From Flavobacterium sp. (GTDB lineage: Bacteria > Bacteroidota > Bacteroidia > Flavobacteriales > Flavobacteriaceae), in NCBI RefSeq assembly GCF_027484705.1, contig NZ_JAIXSL010000015.1, forward strand, positions 1 to 64,000: 64,000 nucleotides of DNA, given 5' to 3'. Made by a program: the position numbers and the translations under genes. Of this stretch, positions 60,577 to 64,000 are shown one piece after another. Position 1 is the stretch's first letter. Each line of letters starts with the position of its first letter. The notes under the pieces were generated by a model. The model was not told the DNA's origin, did not search any database, and saw nothing but the letters and a program-made list of their open reading frames with translations.

Positions 60577-61650
60577 ATGCTCAAATTTTTTTCAGACCTG
60601 TTCCGATTCCGAAGCATTTTCATTAATGCTTTTTACAGTTCACTATACGGAACGCGGTTGTTCTTTGGTGTTCATTTAAGAAGTGCCCAGAACATCCTGA
60701 TTTTCGCGCAAGCTGATATTGAAAAAGGGAGCAGGATTTTTGCGAGTTTTCCATCGGATCGCAATCAGAAAAACATTGTCATTGAAGACCATTGCTGGAT
60801 TGGTCACGATGTCGAAATCCAGACGCTTTATGACAGCAAAATCGAGATTAAGGAATACGCCTCCGTGCAGGATCGCTGTAAAATTATCGGTTCTGTAAGC
60901 ATCGGCAAGTATTCGATTCTGGCGCCCGATATTTTCATTTCTTCGGGAAACCACAATTATAAAAGCGCGCCGCACCTCACGATTCGGGAGCAGGATAAAA
61001 AACATGCGGGGTCGGCAGCGGCCTTCAATAAGGTCAGTAAACCCGTAGTTATTGAAGAAGATTGTTGGATCGGCAAAAACGTGTTTATCAGGCAAGGTAT
61101 TTATGTAGGGCGAGGTGCTATTATTGGTACCAACGCAATTGTTTTTAAAGATATCGAACCTTACACGATTCATGCCGGTTCACCGACAGAAAAAATAAAA
61201 GACCGTTTTGTTTTTGATCCACCCACAGAAATCTCTGCTTTTGTCGAAGAACAGTTGCCTTATTTTTACCGTGGTTTCGAACATTACAGCCCCCAGAAAA
61301 GCACTGTCGAACTCCTTCGGGAAAACCAAGGCATCGCTAGCGAAAATAAAGCTTTGGCCATTCTTAAAAATGAAGATTGGAGTCAAATTGAAATCCACGG
61401 AATGTCAAGAATTAACGGAGCACTGAGCATATTTGTCAATGGGCAACTTCATAAGACGCACAAAATAGCCATCGGCGAAGCATTTCATATCGGGTTGCAT
61501 CGCGCCGAAATTGAAAATACCCAAGCCATCGCCGAGTATCTATCGTTACCAGATTTCCTAAAAAAACATCTTTGTATCTCGTTTGAACTTATTAATGACA
61601 ACATGCACCAAAAGTATCACTTCACCATTTCTAAAATAAAAGCATCATGA
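60577..61650 (+). CDS. Left-handed beta-helix acyltransferase with extra C-terminal domain
   Basis: A 357-residue protein. Residues about 45-215 are a LbH/CatB-type acetyltransferase with hexapeptide turns (IVIEDHCWIGHDVEIQTLYD, VIEEDCWIGKNVFIRQGIYV, GRGAIIGTNAIVFKDIEPYT) and the catalytic-type His in SSGNHNYKSAP. The C-terminal 135 residues (from about 222) match no family I recognise and may bind the acceptor; they contain GALSIFVNGQLHKTHKIAIG and end in a beta-like YHFTISKIKAS. It probably O-acetylates the polysaccharide or the nonulosonate. 3 bases after pseI; overlaps the next gene by 4 bases. Confidence 0.78.
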   Translation: MLKFFSDLFRFRSIFINAFYSSLYGTRLFFGVHLRSAQNILIFAQADIEKGSRIFASFPSDRNQKNIVIEDHCWIGHDVEIQTLYDSKIEIKEYASVQDRCKIIGSVSIGKYSILAPDIFISSGNHNYKSAPHLTIREQDKKHAGSAAAFNKVSKPVVIEEDCWIGKNVFIRQGIYVGRGAIIGTNAIVFKDIEPYTIHAGSPTEKIKDRFVFDPPTEISAFVEEQLPYFYRGFEHYSPQKSTVELLRENQGIASENKALAILKNEDWSQIEIHGMSRINGALSIFVNGQLHKTHKIAIGEAFHIGLHRAEIENTQAIAEYLSLPDFLKKHLCISFELINDNMHQKYHFTISKIKAS

Positions 61651-62672
61651 AAAGAGCAGTGTCCAATTTTATAAGAAAGACGTTAAGAACTTTGAGATCC
61701 AGACGTACTTTTTCAGAAGAATACAGTCAATTCTTAAAAACCAAAGTGTCTTCCGAAAAAGGCTATATGGCGTTCCGCGATTTGTTCGTACTGACCAAAG
61801 GCCAATCGAATGACCAGATTTCCTCTCAAATCAACAAGCAACTCGGAAAATACGATCACGTTGATTCGCAAGGAATACTGAATCTCAGTAAAGACGAAAT
61901 ATCCAAGACTGTGGCGGCGATGAAAAAAGACGGTTTTGTCCACTTCGATGCCGTTTTGCCAGACAGCATGATTGATGAGATTTATAACTATGCGTCCAAA
62001 ACGCAGGTTTCCTATCTCGAAACTGCTACGGACGACCAGAAATATTCTAAGGAAAAAGTCCTTTTTGATGAACACAAACCGGTATCGCCGCGGTATAATT
62101 TCACAGGAAATCAAATTGTGCAGTGTGACGCTTTACAGCAGTTGATCTTTGACCAGTCGTTGTTGGCTTTTGCACAGGAATATTTAGGTTGTAAACCCAT
62201 TCTGGATTTGGTGGCTTTCTGGTGGAGCGCTCCGTTTCAGGGCGTTGGAAAAAATGCTGCGGCGCAAATGTATCATTTCGACCTCGACAGGATTAAGTTT
62301 ATGAAGTTCTTTTTTTATATCACCGATGTGACGCCTGAAACCGGACCGCATTGTTTTGTGAAAGGATCGCACGGAAAACTCCCAAAAGCCATCAACCGCG
62401 ACGGACGTTTCGAAGACGAAGCAATCGAAAGGGTTTTCGGCAAAGAAAACGTCATGGAAATTTGTGGCAGACGAGGCAGCATTTTGGCTGTGGATACGAG
62501 AGGTTTCCATAAGGGGAAAGACCTCACGCAAGGAAAACGCCTGTTGTTCCAGATTCAGTTTACCAACAGCTTGTTCGGGCAAACGTATCAGCCGGTCGAT
62601 CAATCGTTAATGCTTCCGAAATATAAAAGCCTGATGGAAAAATATAACCATACTTACGGCAATATCTGTTAA
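61647..62672 (+). CDS. PhyH-type Fe(II)/2-oxoglutarate dioxygenase
   Basis: A 341-residue protein. Residues about 85-310 have the phytanoyl-CoA dioxygenase layout: MKKDGFVHFDAVLPDSMIDE at the start, iron ligands H210-x-D212 in AAQMYHFDLDRIKFMKFFFY, the TPETGPHCFVKGSH stretch, distal H288 in AVDTRGFHKGKD and the 2-oxoglutarate Arg R298 in TQGKRLLFQIQF. All expected iron and co-substrate residues are there. The family hydroxylates or otherwise oxidises many small molecules. In a polysaccharide locus the substrate could be a sugar nucleotide, lipid carrier or glycan; none is proven. Overlaps the acyltransferase gene by 4 bases. Confidence 0.78.
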   Translation: MKRAVSNFIRKTLRTLRSRRTFSEEYSQFLKTKVSSEKGYMAFRDLFVLTKGQSNDQISSQINKQLGKYDHVDSQGILNLSKDEISKTVAAMKKDGFVHFDAVLPDSMIDEIYNYASKTQVSYLETATDDQKYSKEKVLFDEHKPVSPRYNFTGNQIVQCDALQQLIFDQSLLAFAQEYLGCKPILDLVAFWWSAPFQGVGKNAAAQMYHFDLDRIKFMKFFFYITDVTPETGPHCFVKGSHGKLPKAINRDGRFEDEAIERVFGKENVMEICGRRGSILAVDTRGFHKGKDLTQGKRLLFQIQFTNSLFGQTYQPVDQSLMLPKYKSLMEKYNHTYGNIC

Positions 62673-62687
62673 TATCACAAACCAGCA

Positions 62688-64000
62688 ATGAATGTAGCCT
62701 TTTTTACAAATTACATATACACGCCGCATTTCGAAACCGAGCTCGAGCTGATCCAGCTTCATCTCGACAAAGGCGATACGGTATATCATTTTGTATGCGA
62801 CAAACATTTGGTGAGTTGCGATTTCAATCCGAATGGCGATTTGCTCAAATGCATTGCGTGTACTTCGAAAAGAAGTAAAGGCCAGGAATTGTTGACCAAT
62901 AATGAAAATTATCACGAGATTAAGATTTCAAAACCCAAAAATAAAACGTTTAACAGTTTGCCCGAATTGCATTTCAATTCGATTGCGGAACTCAGACAAT
63001 ACAAGATTGACAATTTTGAAATAGGTGATGCGGCGCTTTCATCCCTGGTTTCGATTGTCCGCGATCCGGAACCGGATTTGAAGGTTTTTCATGATATGCT
63101 TTCGAGAATCATCCTTTCGGCGCATTATTGCTATCATTTTTTTCAAAGTGAATTGCTCGCTTATTCGATTGATACTTTTTACAATTTCAACGGCAGGTTT
63201 GCGACGAATCGAGCAGCTTTACGAGCGGCCCAAAAGAAAAGTGTTCCGGTTTTGATCCATGAAAGAGGCCACAATTTCAAGACTTACGAATTGTTCGATA
63301 ATGTGTTGCCGCATGAAATCGGTCCATTCATCGACCGTGCGTCAAAAGCTTGGGAGCAAAATGCGGATGCTGAAAATAAAAATCAAGTGGCTCACGATTT
63401 CTATAAAAATCGGGCTAGTGGAAAAGACCAAGGTTGGGTTTCATTTACCAAAGACCAGAAGAAAGGTTTGTTGCCCGAACATTGGGATGAAACCGTTGAT
63501 AATATTGTGATTTTCAATTCTTCGGAGGATGAGTATGTTTCGATAGGCAAAGATTGGGATTCCGGTTTTTTCGAAACCCAGACCAAATTGATGTTGAAGT
63601 TGATGAATGACCCACGCTTGTCAGACAAAAAAATATGGGTGCGCCTGCATCCGAACATGAAAACGATGGCTAAGAAGTATTTGGAGAAAACTTATGCCGC
63701 TTTACAGGGAAACATCGAACTCATCATGCCCGAATCGCCAATCAACAGTTACGATTTGATGCATGCTTCTAATAAAATCCTGACCTTTGGTTCCACTGTC
63801 GGTATTGAAGCCACTTATTGGGGCAAACCGTCGATATTGCTTGGGCCAAGTTTCTACAAGGCTTTTGAAGCCACGCACAATCCTGAGAGTTATGAAGAAC
63901 TGATTGCGATGTTACTCGATAAAGATTTGAAAGCGCTCGCACAGGAGAACACTTTGCCTTATGGTTTTCACATCAATAGCTTTGGAATTCCTTTCAGAAT
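62688..64000 (+). CDS. Glycosyltransferase-like polysaccharide protein, 3' end missing
   Basis: An open frame from ATG 62688 to the window edge, 437 complete codons without a stop. It starts MNVAFFTNYIYTPHFETELE, a Rossmann-like N-domain. Late in the frame come IWVRLHPNMKTMAKKYLE, MPESPINSYDLMHASNKILT and FGSTVGIEATYWGKPSILLG, the donor-binding part of GT-B enzymes related to KpsC/KpsS and CDP-glycerol glycerophosphotransferase-type proteins. Several such proteins add Kdo or other nonulosonates, which would fit transfer of the CMP-activated sugar made next door, but this is inference. It starts 15 bases after the dioxygenase stop. The end and any further domain lie outside the window. Confidence 0.75.
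   Translation, partial: MNVAFFTNYIYTPHFETELELIQLHLDKGDTVYHFVCDKHLVSCDFNPNGDLLKCIACTSKRSKGQELLTNNENYHEIKISKPKNKTFNSLPELHFNSIAELRQYKIDNFEIGDAALSSLVSIVRDPEPDLKVFHDMLSRIILSAHYCYHFFQSELLAYSIDTFYNFNGRFATNRAALRAAQKKSVPVLIHERGHNFKTYELFDNVLPHEIGPFIDRASKAWEQNADAENKNQVAHDFYKNRASGKDQGWVSFTKDQKKGLLPEHWDETVDNIVIFNSSEDEYVSIGKDWDSGFFETQTKLMLKLMNDPRLSDKKIWVRLHPNMKTMAKKYLEKTYAALQGNIELIMPESPINSYDLMHASNKILTFGSTVGIEATYWGKPSILLGPSFYKAFEATHNPESYEELIAMLLDKDLKALAQENTLPYGFHINSFGIPFR

Noticed and set aside
62607-62915. Minus-strand frame at the start of the last gene
   Set aside because: Antisense to the clear start of the glycosyltransferase-like gene at 62688, whose frame runs 437 codons to the window edge.

Overview
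The window comes from a flavobacterium-like member of the Bacteroidota. The evidence is the S10/spc/alpha ribosomal tail followed by carA, eno and gltA; several secreted proteins ending in type IX secretion (T9SS) sorting domains; TAnnTTTG -7 boxes in place of an enterobacterial -10; little sign of Shine-Dalgarno sequences; and low-to-moderate GC. No rRNA, tRNA, transposase, prophage or CRISPR array is visible, and no gene-free stretch exceeds 300 bases.

Layout. 1-5613: end of the ribosomal protein operon (rpsE 3' end, rpmD, rplO, secY, infA, rpmJ, rpsM, rpsK, rpsD, rpoA, rplQ), closed by a terminator. 5680-7011 (minus): a secreted leucine-rich-repeat (LRR) protein. 7160-9677: carA and eno. 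9805-29427: a 20 kb accessory island with five large secreted LRR/T9SS proteins and two paralogous two-component systems, each a TPR-containing LytS-type histidine kinase with a LytTR response regulator. 29623-30906: gltA. 31172-32758: a T9SS-exported protein with a peptidase S74 domain. 32839-39091: guanidino-group hydrolases, a CpcT-like lipoprotein, a MarC protein, a CoA-binding protein, a sodium:solute symporter and recR. 39164 to the right edge: a surface polysaccharide locus.

The polysaccharide locus holds Wza and Wzc homologues, a UDP-HexNAc epimerase, two UDP-sugar dehydrogenases, an HTH regulator, a NusG/UpxY-like antiterminator, a dTDP-3-amino-3,6-dideoxyhexose branch (rfbB, two fdtA-like genes, a GNAT, fdtB), a Wzm/Wzt ABC exporter and a pseudaminic-acid-type branch (pseB, pseC, pseF, a GNAT, a formyltransferase, pseI). 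It continues with an acyltransferase, a PhyH-type dioxygenase and a glycosyltransferase-like gene that runs off the right edge. rfbA, pseG, wzx and wzy are not in the window.

The best candidate for an undescribed system is the 9.8-29.4 kb island. The kinase-regulator pair is duplicated, and each copy leads directly into genes for secreted proteins with one EF-hand-like loop, 21-residue Cys-containing LRRs, a repeated C-terminal module and a T9SS signal. A spaced motif (TCAAA-N9-TACT) lies upstream of the first LRR gene and of both kinases. This suggests a self-contained, locally regulated family of surface LRR proteins whose ligand-binding part varies while the rest stays constant.
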